From Aquilonibacter sp963703325 (GTDB lineage: Bacteria; Vulcanimicrobiota; Vulcanimicrobiia; Vulcanimicrobiales; Vulcanimicrobiaceae): a stretch of 64,000 nucleotides of DNA. A program made the translations under genes and the position numbers. Numbering within the stretch: position 1 is the first letter of the stretch; each line of letters starts with the position of its first letter. The stretch lies in assembly GCA_963703325.1 (NCBI GenBank), contig OY969805.1, positions 868,001-932,000 of the forward strand. Reading direction: 5' to 3'. Positions 44,208 through 52,125 of this stretch are shown piece after piece. The notes beneath the pieces are model-generated. The model saw nothing but the letters and a program-made list of their open reading frames with translations. It searched no databases and was not told where the DNA came from.

Positions 44208-45206
44208 GTGGGCGATTTGCGGGCAGTACGTTACGTCATTGCCATAATCGCGGGAATCGTGATGCCCTACCTCTGGGTGTCAACACCCGCGCAGGCGACG
44301 CTCGTCCCTCCTCCGATGCAATCGTTGCGCGCCGACCTCCATCGCATGGTCGTGCGCTTTCCCGCTTCGACTGCCGTCGAAGTGATGGACCTCGCTACCG
44401 GCTATCATGTCGGCTACAACGCGGGCGCGGTGATGCCGGCTGCGTCGACGATCAAAGTACCCGTGATGGTCGAGGTTTTCCGCCAACTTGAAGCCGGACG
44501 ATTCGAACTCGATCGCCGCGTGACGCTGCTCGCGGGCGACAAAGACTTTGGCTCGGGCGAGTTGTGCGACGCACCCGTCGGCAGCACGTACACGGTCGAC
44601 GAATTGCTCGACAAGATGATCGACATCAGCGACAACACTGCAACGAACATGCTGATCCGTCTGGTCGGGCTTGGCAGCATCAACCACACGATGTATCATC
44701 TGGGACTGGACAAGACGCGTTTGCGCGGGTACGTGCGCACCGACAACTGGGCGGTCCGGCAAGCACTCGAATCGTCACCGGCCGATATGGTACGCCTGCT
44801 CACGATGATGGCCAAGCGCGAACTCGTCGACGGTTGGTCGTCCAACGAAATGATTTCAATTCTCGAAGGCGATCAGATCAACACGCTGCTCCCCGAACCG
44901 TTGCCGCCCGGCATTGCGATCGCGCACAAGACCGGAAGCTTTTTCGACACGCTCAATGACGTCGGCATCGTCTACGGCGACGATCCGTACGTCATCGCCG
45001 TGATGACCACGCACCTACCGTCGCTCGACATGGGCCGCACCTTCATCCGCGCGCTTTCGCTTCTCGCGTTTCAAGAAGAAGCGCGCATGACCGCGTGGCG
45101 CGACGTCACCGGCATTAGCGCCTTCACCGAAACCGACGGCCTGACGTCACCGGACCTGGGTTATTGGCAACGGAGCGCCGGGCCCTCAAGCAACGGTTTG
45201 CACTAG
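44208..45206 (+). CDS. Class A beta-lactamase-like serine hydrolase
   Basis: Exported protein of 332 residues with a signal peptide (about residues 1-30, ending AQA). It keeps the serine-penicillin-enzyme motifs S80-T-I-K83, S141-D-N and K241-T-G. The omega loop, which in class A enzymes holds Glu166 (RWEPELN), reads RLRGYVRTDN, so the deacylating Glu is replaced by Val and only the Asn remains. It may be a carboxypeptidase-like or slow enzyme rather than a resistance beta-lactamase. GTG 44208 is the likely start, nearly leaderless. The stop codon touches the inverted-repeat element at 45205-45366. Confidence 0.85.
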   Translation: MGDLRAVRYVIAIIAGIVMPYLWVSTPAQATLVPPPMQSLRADLHRMVVRFPASTAVEVMDLATGYHVGYNAGAVMPAASTIKVPVMVEVFRQLEAGRFELDRRVTLLAGDKDFGSGELCDAPVGSTYTVDELLDKMIDISDNTATNMLIRLVGLGSINHTMYHLGLDKTRLRGYVRTDNWAVRQALESSPADMVRLLTMMAKRELVDGWSSNEMISILEGDQINTLLPEPLPPGIAIAHKTGSFFDTLNDVGIVYGDDPYVIAVMTTHLPSLDMGRTFIRALSLLAFQEEARMTAWRDVTGISAFTETDGLTSPDLGYWQRSAGPSSNGLH

Positions 45207-45366
45207 CTTCTACTGTTGCACCCCCGACGTGAAGACGCTCGAAAGCCCGCATCGTGCGGGCTTTCTGCTTCGACACATTTTTCGCAGAACGAAGTTTTGA
45301 AGTTCACATCCGTGTGAAGGCGCAAAATGTTGTAGACTTCTCGTCGGGGGTACAACGGTAGAAGCT
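45205..45366. repeat. 162-bp element with 32-bp imperfect terminal inverted repeats
   Basis: 45205-45236 and 45335-45366 are inverted copies matching at 28 of 32 positions. The element fills the whole space between the convergent beta-lactamase-like gene and ilvE. Inside are an 11-bp perfect terminator-type hairpin (45241-45265), an alternative pairing TTCTGC 45263-45268 with GCAGAA 45284-45289, and TTCACA/TGTGAA (45303-45308/45313-45318). No coding frame and no obvious target-site duplication were seen. MITE, structured RNA or nested terminator are all possible. Confidence 0.7.
45241..45265. terminator. Strong hairpin terminator between convergent genes
   Basis: GAAAGCCCGCA (45241-45251) and TGCGGGCTTTC (45255-45265) pair perfectly over 11 bp with a TCG loop. 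The A-rich 5' and T-rich 3' ends of the arms allow function in both directions, for the beta-lactamase-like gene and for ilvE. The run of five T lies further on, at 45278-45282. Confidence 0.7.
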
Positions 45367-45368
45367 TA

Positions 45369-46313
45369 TTACACCGTTGCTTTCGTTTTTGAGGCATAGG
45401 TTGCAGTCAGCCAATGACTCCATAGCGGGTCTTGGTTGCGGATGGCGCGCTGGTACGTTTCGGCGAGCATGCGCGTTACCGGGCCCATCGTGCCGTCGCC
45501 GACGACGCGGCGATCGACCGATGCGATGTACCCGATGCCGGCGGCGGTGCCGGTGAAGAACAGCTCGTCGGCAGCATACAATTCGCCACGGTCGACCGAT
45601 CGTTCGATCGTCTCGATGCCGAAACTCGCACCGATCTCCATGATCGCCCGGCGCGTGCATCCTTCGAGCACGTTCTGCGAGGGATCGGGCGTAAGCAATT
45701 TGCCGTCGCGCACGAGAAAAACGTTCTCAGCCGAACCTTCGGCGACGTGTCCGTCGTGCGAGAGCAAGATCGCTTCGTCGTAACCGTTGGTAATTGCTTC
45801 GCTTTTCGCAAGCGCGGAGTTCACGTAGAGGCCGGTGATCTTTGCGCGGGGCGGGGCCATCGAATCGTCCGCGCGGCGCCACGAGCTGATGCAGACGTTG
45901 AGTCCCTTGCTGGTGTCGAGATAATTCGCGAATGGCACCGGAATGATCGCGAACGCGTCCGGTACGTTGTGCAGTCGTACGCCGATGTCTTCCGCCGCCT
46001 TGAAAATGCAGGGGCGAATATAAATGTCGGTTTCAAACCGGTTGCGAGCGCTCAGCTCGATGGTCAGATCGATTAGCTCATCGACCGAGTGCGGCACGTT
46101 CATCATCAGAATCTTCGCCGACGTTTTCAAACGATCGTAGTGCTCGCGCAACAGGACGAGATAGAGCTCGCGTTCGCTCGGGCTCCAATACCCGCGGATC
46201 CCTTCGAAACAGCCCGTGCCATATTGCAGGCCGTGCGTCAGCAGGCCGACTTTGGCTTCATCGTAGCGGCAAAATTTGCCGTTTGCGTAGACGGTGATTG
46301 ACGACAGATCCAC
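45369..46313 (-). CDS. ilvE: Branched-chain amino acid aminotransferase
   Basis: PLP enzyme (fold type IV) that transaminates Leu, Ile and Val. Conserved parts: GTGCFEGIRGYW near the N-terminus, the PLP lysine in KITGLYVNSALAKSEA, the signature EAILLSHDGHVAEGSAENVFLVRDG, and TGTAAGIGYIASVDRR. 314 residues from GTG 46313; AAGGAG lies 12 bases upstream. The frame continues open upstream to 46586, but that text is not conserved and the region is strongly structured, so it is taken as leader. No other ilv/leu genes are adjacent. Confidence 0.93.
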   Translation of the reverse strand: MDLSSITVYANGKFCRYDEAKVGLLTHGLQYGTGCFEGIRGYWSPSERELYLVLLREHYDRLKTSAKILMMNVPHSVDELIDLTIELSARNRFETDIYIRPCIFKAAEDIGVRLHNVPDAFAIIPVPFANYLDTSKGLNVCISSWRRADDSMAPPRAKITGLYVNSALAKSEAITNGYDEAILLSHDGHVAEGSAENVFLVRDGKLLTPDPSQNVLEGCTRRAIMEIGASFGIETIERSVDRGELYAADELFFTGTAAGIGYIASVDRRVVGDGTMGPVTRMLAETYQRAIRNQDPLWSHWLTATYASKTKATV

Positions 46314-46679
46314 GGGCGTTAAACACTCCTTAGAGGACCGAGGGTTGCCGTTCCCGCGTCGGCGCACCTCCCCCGTGATGAGGCGACGCGGGATGCTGGT
46401 TCTTTCCCCTTTGTGAGCGCCTAAAACCGCCGGGATGACGGCGCTTCGTGGCACATCGTCAGCGAAACAGCGACACAAATCGACGACGCCGTCGCGACGA
46501 AGATTCATGACACGGTGTCGAACATAACGCGCGCCGGCAGCGCGCGCGCGGCGGGGCACAAACCACGCTAAACTTTGGCGAGCCAAGCGGCCAAGGTCTT
46601 ACTGTGCGTAGGGTAAAGTACCCACCAAGCATTTGCAGTAGCACGCATCGTCACCGAGCTTTACAAGGGAGAAACGCGC
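46314..46679. promoter_or_regulatory. 366-bp gap between divergent ilvE and OFA transporter, with structured ilvE leader
   Basis: No gene is supported here. On the ilvE side, 46353-46361 and 46384-46392 form a 9-bp stem (CCCGCGTCG/CGACGCGGG) whose loop holds a further CCTC/GAGG pairing (46367-46370/46380-46383), about 40 bases before the ilvE start. A CCTC-GGAG pairing could cover the ilvE ribosome site. Elsewhere are 46528-46534/46540-46546 (CGCGCGC/GCGCGCG), the palindrome GACACGGTGTC (46509-46519), 46575-46579/46582-46586 and 46611-46615/46619-46623. No confident promoter boxes. AAGGGAG precedes the OFA gene start. Confidence 0.5.
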
Positions 46680-48020
46680 ATGGCTTCCAATCCCGCGTCC
46701 TCAGGCAATCGCTGGGTTATCGCGCTGGCAGGCATTCTGGTGATGCTCTGTCTTGGAACGGTGTATTCGTGGAGCATTTACACGAATTCGCTGATCGCAG
46801 GCTTCAATTGGTCGACGCAAGACGCGACGATCCCGTTTGAGGCGGCAATCTTCTTTATCGGTGTTGGCGCCGTATTCGGCGGCCGATGGCAGGATCGCGT
46901 TGGACCGCGCACCGTTACAATCGTAGGTGCGGTCATTTGGGGAGTAGGCGTGCTACTTGCCGGCCTCGGTACGCAGTCCCTCGGCAAGCTTTGGCTTGAC
47001 ATCACCTACGGCGTCATCGGCGGCTTCGGGAACGGCATGGCGTACGTGACACCCGTTGCGATGGTTACGAAGTGGTTTCCCGACCGGCGCGGCCTCGGGA
47101 GCAGCATGGTAGTGATGGGTTTCGGCCTCGGCGCATTCGTCTACAATCAGATCATCACTCGAATCGCGACGTACGGAGCCGCGGCGAAACCGGCGCTCGC
47201 TTATGTAAGGGCACGTGCGGACGCGATCAAAGCGGGAACGACGTTCGACCCCACCTCGTATCAACTGTCGCCCGACGTCGTGCACGGCGTCATGATGCTC
47301 TTCATCGTTTCAGGTATCGTCTTCGTCCTGCTCGGCGGCCTGGCAGCGCTTGTGTTGAAGAACCCGCCCGAAGGTTACAGCGTCGCCGGCGCGACCGCTG
47401 CGGTCGTTGCGCACACGCCGAGTTACTCTCCAACCGAGGCACTCGCGATGCCTCAGCTGTATTGGTTGTGGCTTTTGCTGTTTCTCAACGTGACGGCGGG
47501 CATCTTCGTCATTTCCAACGCGGTGCCGATGATCAGCGAGTTCAGCGGCGCCGGCGCGGCAACTGCGGCGCTCTGGTACGGCTTGATCGCGATTTTCAAC
47601 GGACTCGGTCGCTTCTTCTGGGGTTCGATCTCCGATCGCATCGGCCGCGGTATGACCTATACCGTCATGTATCTCGTCCAAGTGGTGATCTTCTTCACGG
47701 TTGGGCATGTCAGCGGCCTAGCCGGCGTGTTGATCTGTTTCGCGATCGTCCTGCTCTGTTATGGCGGAGGCTTCGGCGTGATGCCCTCGTTCACGGCCGA
47801 TCTCTTCGGAACGAAGTACCTCGGGCAGGTCTACGGGTACATCCTAACCGCCTGGGGCGTCGCGGGCATTGTCGGCCCGTTCATCGCGGCGTTCGTCAGG
47901 GACAAGACCGGTTCGTACACCGGCGCGCTGGTCTGGATCGCCGTCATGCTGATCATCGCGGCGGTCATCCCGTTCTTCGTGAAGAAACCGACGGGGCAAC
48001 CGAAGGCCGCAACCGCGTAG
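46680..48020 (+). CDS. OFA-family MFS transporter (oxalate/formate antiporter type)
   Basis: Twelve-helix major facilitator of 446 residues. Features typical of the OxlT/OFA family: LCLGTVYSWSIYTNSL in helix 1, GVIGGFGNGMAYVTPVAMVTKWFPDRRGLGSSMVVMGFGLGAFVY and the later GVMPSFTADLFGTKYLGQVYGYILTAWGVAG. ATG 46680 follows AAGGGAG. It lies directly before the formate dehydrogenase genes, so transport of formate, or an oxalate/formate exchange, is a reasonable inference. A terminator-like hairpin separates it from fdh. Confidence 0.88.
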   Translation: MASNPASSGNRWVIALAGILVMLCLGTVYSWSIYTNSLIAGFNWSTQDATIPFEAAIFFIGVGAVFGGRWQDRVGPRTVTIVGAVIWGVGVLLAGLGTQSLGKLWLDITYGVIGGFGNGMAYVTPVAMVTKWFPDRRGLGSSMVVMGFGLGAFVYNQIITRIATYGAAAKPALAYVRARADAIKAGTTFDPTSYQLSPDVVHGVMMLFIVSGIVFVLLGGLAALVLKNPPEGYSVAGATAAVVAHTPSYSPTEALAMPQLYWLWLLLFLNVTAGIFVISNAVPMISEFSGAGAATAALWYGLIAIFNGLGRFFWGSISDRIGRGMTYTVMYLVQVVIFFTVGHVSGLAGVLICFAIVLLCYGGGFGVMPSFTADLFGTKYLGQVYGYILTAWGVAGIVGPFIAAFVRDKTGSYTGALVWIAVMLIIAAVIPFFVKKPTGQPKAATA

Positions 48021-48028
48021 TTCTGGGG

Positions 48029-48034
48029 TACAAT
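48029..48034 (+). promoter_or_regulatory. Candidate -10 box before the fdh genes
   Basis: TACAAT eight bases after the OFA gene stop, upstream of the hairpin at 48049-48072. No clear -35 box. If used, transcription would start near 48041 and read into the hairpin at once. Confidence 0.3.
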
Positions 48035-48048
48035 CGTCCTTGAGAGAT

Positions 48049-48076
48049 GCGGGGGCCGGCATCGGCCCCCGCTTTT
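48049..48076 (+). terminator. Intrinsic terminator or attenuator before fdhA
   Basis: GCGGGGGCC (48049-48057) pairs with GGCCCCCGC (48064-48072) around a GGCATC loop and is followed by TTTT. This is a textbook rho-independent terminator shape. It ends only about 16 bases before GTG 48092 of fdhA, with the ribosome site in between, leaving no room for a separate promoter. Read-through or attenuation must therefore be considered. Confidence 0.8.
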
Positions 48077-48091
48077 AAATCGGAGAGCGTC

Positions 48092-51000
48092 GTGAAAACC
48101 ACCGTTGACTTGACGAAGCTCCTTCCCCGCGACGGCACGGAATTACGCGAGCACGTCGGCATGTTGCCGAACGTCGCGTCGCAGCGAACCAAAACATTAA
48201 AAGCGCGCATCAGCGGCGCCAAGGCCGTCACCAGCCTCTGCTGCTACTGTGCGGTTGGTTGCAGCACGCTCGCATACGTCAGCGGCGACGGCAAACTGCT
48301 CGACGTCGAAGGCAACCCGGACAGTCCAATCAACGGCGGGCACCTGTGTCCCAAAGGTTCGGCACTCTTCGGGCTTACGGTCAACGAAGCGCGCTGGACG
48401 ACGGTGAAGTATCGCGCGCCGTACTCGGATCGCTACGAAGAGCGCCCGCTCGAATGGGCGCTCGAGCGCATCGCGCAGCATATCAAGAAAACGCGCGACG
48501 AGACGTTCGTTCACATGCGTGACGGCAAGCGCGTCAATCACACCCTGGGCATCGCGACGCTCGGCGGCGCGACCTTTGGGGTGGAAGAAAACTACATGCT
48601 CGGCAAGCTGATGCATTCGCTGGGTGTGGTCTCGATCGAAAACCAAGCCCGAATATGACACTCCTCGACGGTGCCGGGTCTCGGCACCTCGTTCGGTCGC
48701 GGCGGCGCGACGGTGTGGCTCCCCGATCTGGCTAACGCGGACTGCATCCTGATCGAGGGATCGAACTTTGCCGAGGCACACCCGGTGGGATTCCGATTCG
48801 TGATGGAAGCAAAGGAACGCGGCGCGACGATCATCCACGTCGATCCGCGCTTCACCCGCACCTCGGCGGTCGCGGATATCTACGCGCCAATACGCAGCGG
48901 CACCGACATCGTGTTCCTCGGCGCGATCATCAACTATCTGCTGACCAACGAGAACTATTTCAAAGAGTACGTGGCCGCGTATACCAACGCGCCGTTCATC
49001 GTCAGCGCTGACTTCAAGGACACCGAAGACCTCGGCGGCATGTTCTCCGGCTACGATGCCGATGGGCTCGTCTATGATTTCGGTACGTGGACCTGGGAGC
49101 GCGACGAAAAAGGCCACATTAAGACCGATTCGACCATGCAGCACGAACGCTGCGTGCTCAGCCTACTGCGCCGCCACTACGGACGATACACGCCGGAGAT
49201 GGTCGAGGCGGTCTGCGGAACGCCGCGCGAACTTTTTACCCAGATTGCACAAACGCTCGCAAAAAACAGCGGACGTGACCGCACGACGGCATTCGCGTAT
49301 GCGGTCGGCTGGACGCAACACACCAACGGCGTGCAGTTCATTCGCACCGCCGCGATCCTCCAGTTGCTATTGGGCAACATCGGGCGGCCGGGCGGCGGGA
49401 TCATAGCGTTGCGCGGCCATGCCGACATTCAAGGCGCGACCGACATCGCAACGCTCTACGACTCCCTGCCGGGTTATTTGGCGATGCCGTCGGTCAATCG
49501 CAACGAGCAGACCCTCGAGGCCTACCTCAAGACGAATACCAAGAAAACCGGCTGGTGGGCGAACACGCCCAAGTATGTCATCTCGCTGCTCAAAGCGTTT
49601 TACGGCGATGCCGCGACCAAAGAGAACGATTACTGCTTTGAGTATTTGCCGCAACTCATCGGCGACCACTCGCAGCTTGTGACCACGATCGCCATGAAGG
49701 ACGGCGGCGTCAAAGGCTACATCTGCATCGGACAAAATCCGGGTGCGTCCGGGCAAAATGCCGAGATGACGAAAGCGGCGCTCGAATCGCTCGAGTGGTT
49801 CGTCAACATCGACAGTTACGATAACGAAACGGTCTCCTTCTGGCGGCGCGAAGGCGCGAATCCCTCCAACATCGCAACCGAAGTGTTCTTCCTCCCGGCG
49901 GCAACCGTGCTCGAAAAGGAGGGCACGATGACGCAGACCAGCCGACTGCTGCAAGCGCACGACAAGGCCGTCGAGCCCGCCGGTGAATCGAAGAGCGACG
50001 CTTGGTACTTCAACTGGCTCGCCAAACGGCTCAAAGAATTGTATGCCGGCTCCACGCAAGCCAAGGATCGTCCGATCCTCGACATGACCTGGAATTACGA
50101 ACATGACGATCCGCACGAACGCGAGCGAGGCGAGCCGTCCGTGCTCAAAGTCTTGCAAGAGATCAACGGCTACTACACGGCGACCGGCGAGCAAGTCGTG
50201 GCGTTCACCGATCTGAAGGATGACGGTTCAACCGCCAGCGGCGGCTGGATCTACACCGGCGTTTGTCCCGACAAGCACACCAATCATGCGCGCAGCCGCG
50301 ATGCGAGCGGTCCGTACACGGCGCCCAATTGGGGCTGGGCATGGCCCGCAAACCGGCGTACGCTCTACAATCGCGCGTCGGCCGATCCGGCGGGCAATCC
50401 GTGGAGCGAGCGCAAGAAATACGTCTGGTGGAACGCGGAGGCAAAGAAGTGGACCGGCGTTGACGTGCCGGACTTCCCGCTCACGAAAGCACCGGACACG
50501 CCGGCCAATCCGGACGGCCTCGGCATGGATTTCCATTCCGGTGCGGATCCGTTCATCATGATGCTCGATGGGGTGGGACAAATCTTCGTTCCAGCGGGTG
50601 CCCTCAAAGATGCGCCGATTCCGGCCCACTACGAGCCGCAACAATCGGTGATCGAAAACGCGCTTTACAAGCAGCAGAGCAGCCCGGTGTTCGGTCGCTA
50701 CGATCGCGACGACAATCGATATAACAAGCCGATCGACGAGAACTATCCGCACGTGTTAACGACGTACCGGATCACCGAAATGTCCGGCATCATGACGCGC
50801 TACGTGCCGTGGCTGGCCGAATTGCAACCGTCGGCGTTCTGCGAGATCGATCCCGAACTCGCGGTGAGCAAAGGCATCAAGAGCGGCGATTGGGTCACGC
50901 TTTCGACTGCGGTTGGCGAGATGGAAGCGCGTGCGCTGGTGAGCGGACGGATGCGTCCGCTGCGTTTGGGCAAGGGCAAACGCGTGCATCAGATCGGCGT

Positions 51001-51268
51001 TCCTTACAACTACGGCAGCATGGTTGCACTTGCACGCGGTGATTCGGTGGGTTCGCTGATTCCGATCTCGCTCGACCCGAATGTCTCGATCCACGAATCC
51101 AAGACGCTTACGTGCAACATTCGCCCGGGACGGCGAGCAGCGTACAGAGAGGGTCCGGTCGACGAGCCCGTACCGCCGGACGAACGTAATCCGCTCGGAC
51201 AACCGTTGGGCCGGTGGGCGGGCGCCGCTCACGGCGGCGGACAAAAGCAAGAAGGCGAAAAGAAATAA
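48092..51268 (+). CDS. fdhA: Formate dehydrogenase catalytic subunit, selenocysteine-containing
   Basis: Molybdenum/tungsten bis-MGD enzyme that oxidises formate to CO2. The frame runs through TGA 48656-48658 as selenocysteine at residue 189: NQARI-Sec-HSSTVPGLGTSFGRGG, aligned with E. coli FdnG NQARV-Sec-HGPTVASLAPTFGRG. The N-terminal [4Fe-4S] cysteines are Cys50, 53, 57 and the Cys of LCPKG. Homology to FdnG continues to the end (SVADIYAPIRSGTDIVFL, GWTQHTNGVQFIRT, NRRTLYNRASAD). 1058 residues from GTG 48092 (CGGAGAG upstream). No twin-arginine signal is present. It is followed at once by the FeS subunit. Confidence 0.95.
48656..48688 (+). promoter_or_regulatory. SECIS element for selenocysteine insertion
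   Basis: Directly after the in-frame TGA (48656-48658), GGTGCCG (48670-48676) and CGGCACC (48682-48688) form a perfect 7-bp stem with apical loop GGTCT (48677-48681). GGUCU is the loop bound by SelB in E. coli fdhF mRNA. The distance from UGA to the loop (21 nt) is in the bacterial range. Confidence 0.88.
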
Positions 51269-51270
51269 CT

Positions 51271-52119
51271 ATGGCTACTGGGTTCTTCACTGATACGACG
51301 TTGTGCATCGGCTGCAAGGCGTGTGAAGTTGCCTGCAAGCAGTGGAACGAGTTGCCCTCCGACGGGTTCGAGTTCACCGGCGACTCTTACGACAACACGA
51401 GCGAACTTTCGGGTACGACGTGGCGTCACGTCGCCTTCATCGAGCAGATGTCGGTCGATGATGGCGGCCTGAACGATCGCTGGCTCATGAGCAGTGACGT
51501 GTGCAAGCACTGCACCAATGCGGGCTGTATGGAGGCCTGTCCGACCGGCGCGATCATTCGCAACGAATTCGAGGCGGTCTTCATCCAACCCGACGTCTGC
51601 AACGGCTGCGGCTATTGCGTGACCTCGTGTCCGTTCGGTGTGGTCGACCTGATCGAGCAGTTCGATCCCGACGGCCTGCGCTATAATCTCGCTTCGCTCA
51701 ACGAGGCGCGGCGCGAGGAAGACAAGACCGCACTGCAAGGGCACGGCGGTGTCGCCGGCAAGTGCACGCTCTGCTACGACCGTCAGAAGATCGGGTTTGA
51801 GCCCGCGTGCGCCAAAGCATGCCCGACCGAGTCGATTCAGTTCGGTGACGTCGACGTGCTGCGCGAACGCGCGCGTAAGCGTGTCGAAACGTTGACGGGA
51901 CGCGGCGTGAGCGGCGCGCAGCTCTATGGCGTCGACGACGTGGGCGGCGGTGTCGGGCCGCTCCATGCCTTCTTTCTCTTGACCGATCGGCCCGAAATCT
52001 ACAACCTGCCGGCGCAGCCGGTGCTTCCGTCAACCCGTCAGCCGGCGGGATACTCTTCGGCAGCACTTGCCGCGCTCGGGCTCGCGATCGCCGGATGGAT
52101 GATCTTCCGCAATGCGTGA
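51271..52119 (+). CDS. fdhB: Formate dehydrogenase iron-sulfur subunit
   Basis: Carries electrons from the catalytic subunit to the membrane subunit. Four cysteine groups for [4Fe-4S] clusters are visible: CIGCKACEVACKQ, CKHCTNAGCMEACPTG, CNGCGYCVTSCPFG and CTLC...CAKACPTES. A C-terminal hydrophobic helix (SSAALAALGLAIAGWMIF) anchors the protein, as in FdnH-type subunits. 282 residues; ATG 51271 is two bases after the fdhA stop. Confidence 0.93.
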   Translation: MATGFFTDTTLCIGCKACEVACKQWNELPSDGFEFTGDSYDNTSELSGTTWRHVAFIEQMSVDDGGLNDRWLMSSDVCKHCTNAGCMEACPTGAIIRNEFEAVFIQPDVCNGCGYCVTSCPFGVVDLIEQFDPDGLRYNLASLNEARREEDKTALQGHGGVAGKCTLCYDRQKIGFEPACAKACPTESIQFGDVDVLRERARKRVETLTGRGVSGAQLYGVDDVGGGVGPLHAFFLLTDRPEIYNLPAQPVLPSTRQPAGYSSAALAALGLAIAGWMIFRNA

Positions 52120-52125
52120 TCGGCA

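Noticed and set aside
46314..46400. T-box riboswitch before ilvE
   Set aside because: GGAGGTGCGCCGACGCGG only loosely resembles the GGGTGGNACCGCG box and lacks the UGGN that pairs with tRNA; no stem I was recognised. Kept only as a structured leader.
46313..46586. N-terminal extension of ilvE by up to 91 residues
   Set aside because: The extension has no similarity to aminotransferases, lies in a strongly structured region, and GTG 46313 gives the family's normal length.
48656..48658. Nonsense mutation splitting fdhA into two genes
   Set aside because: The TGA aligns exactly with the selenocysteine of FdnG, the frame is the same on both sides, and a SECIS hairpin follows.
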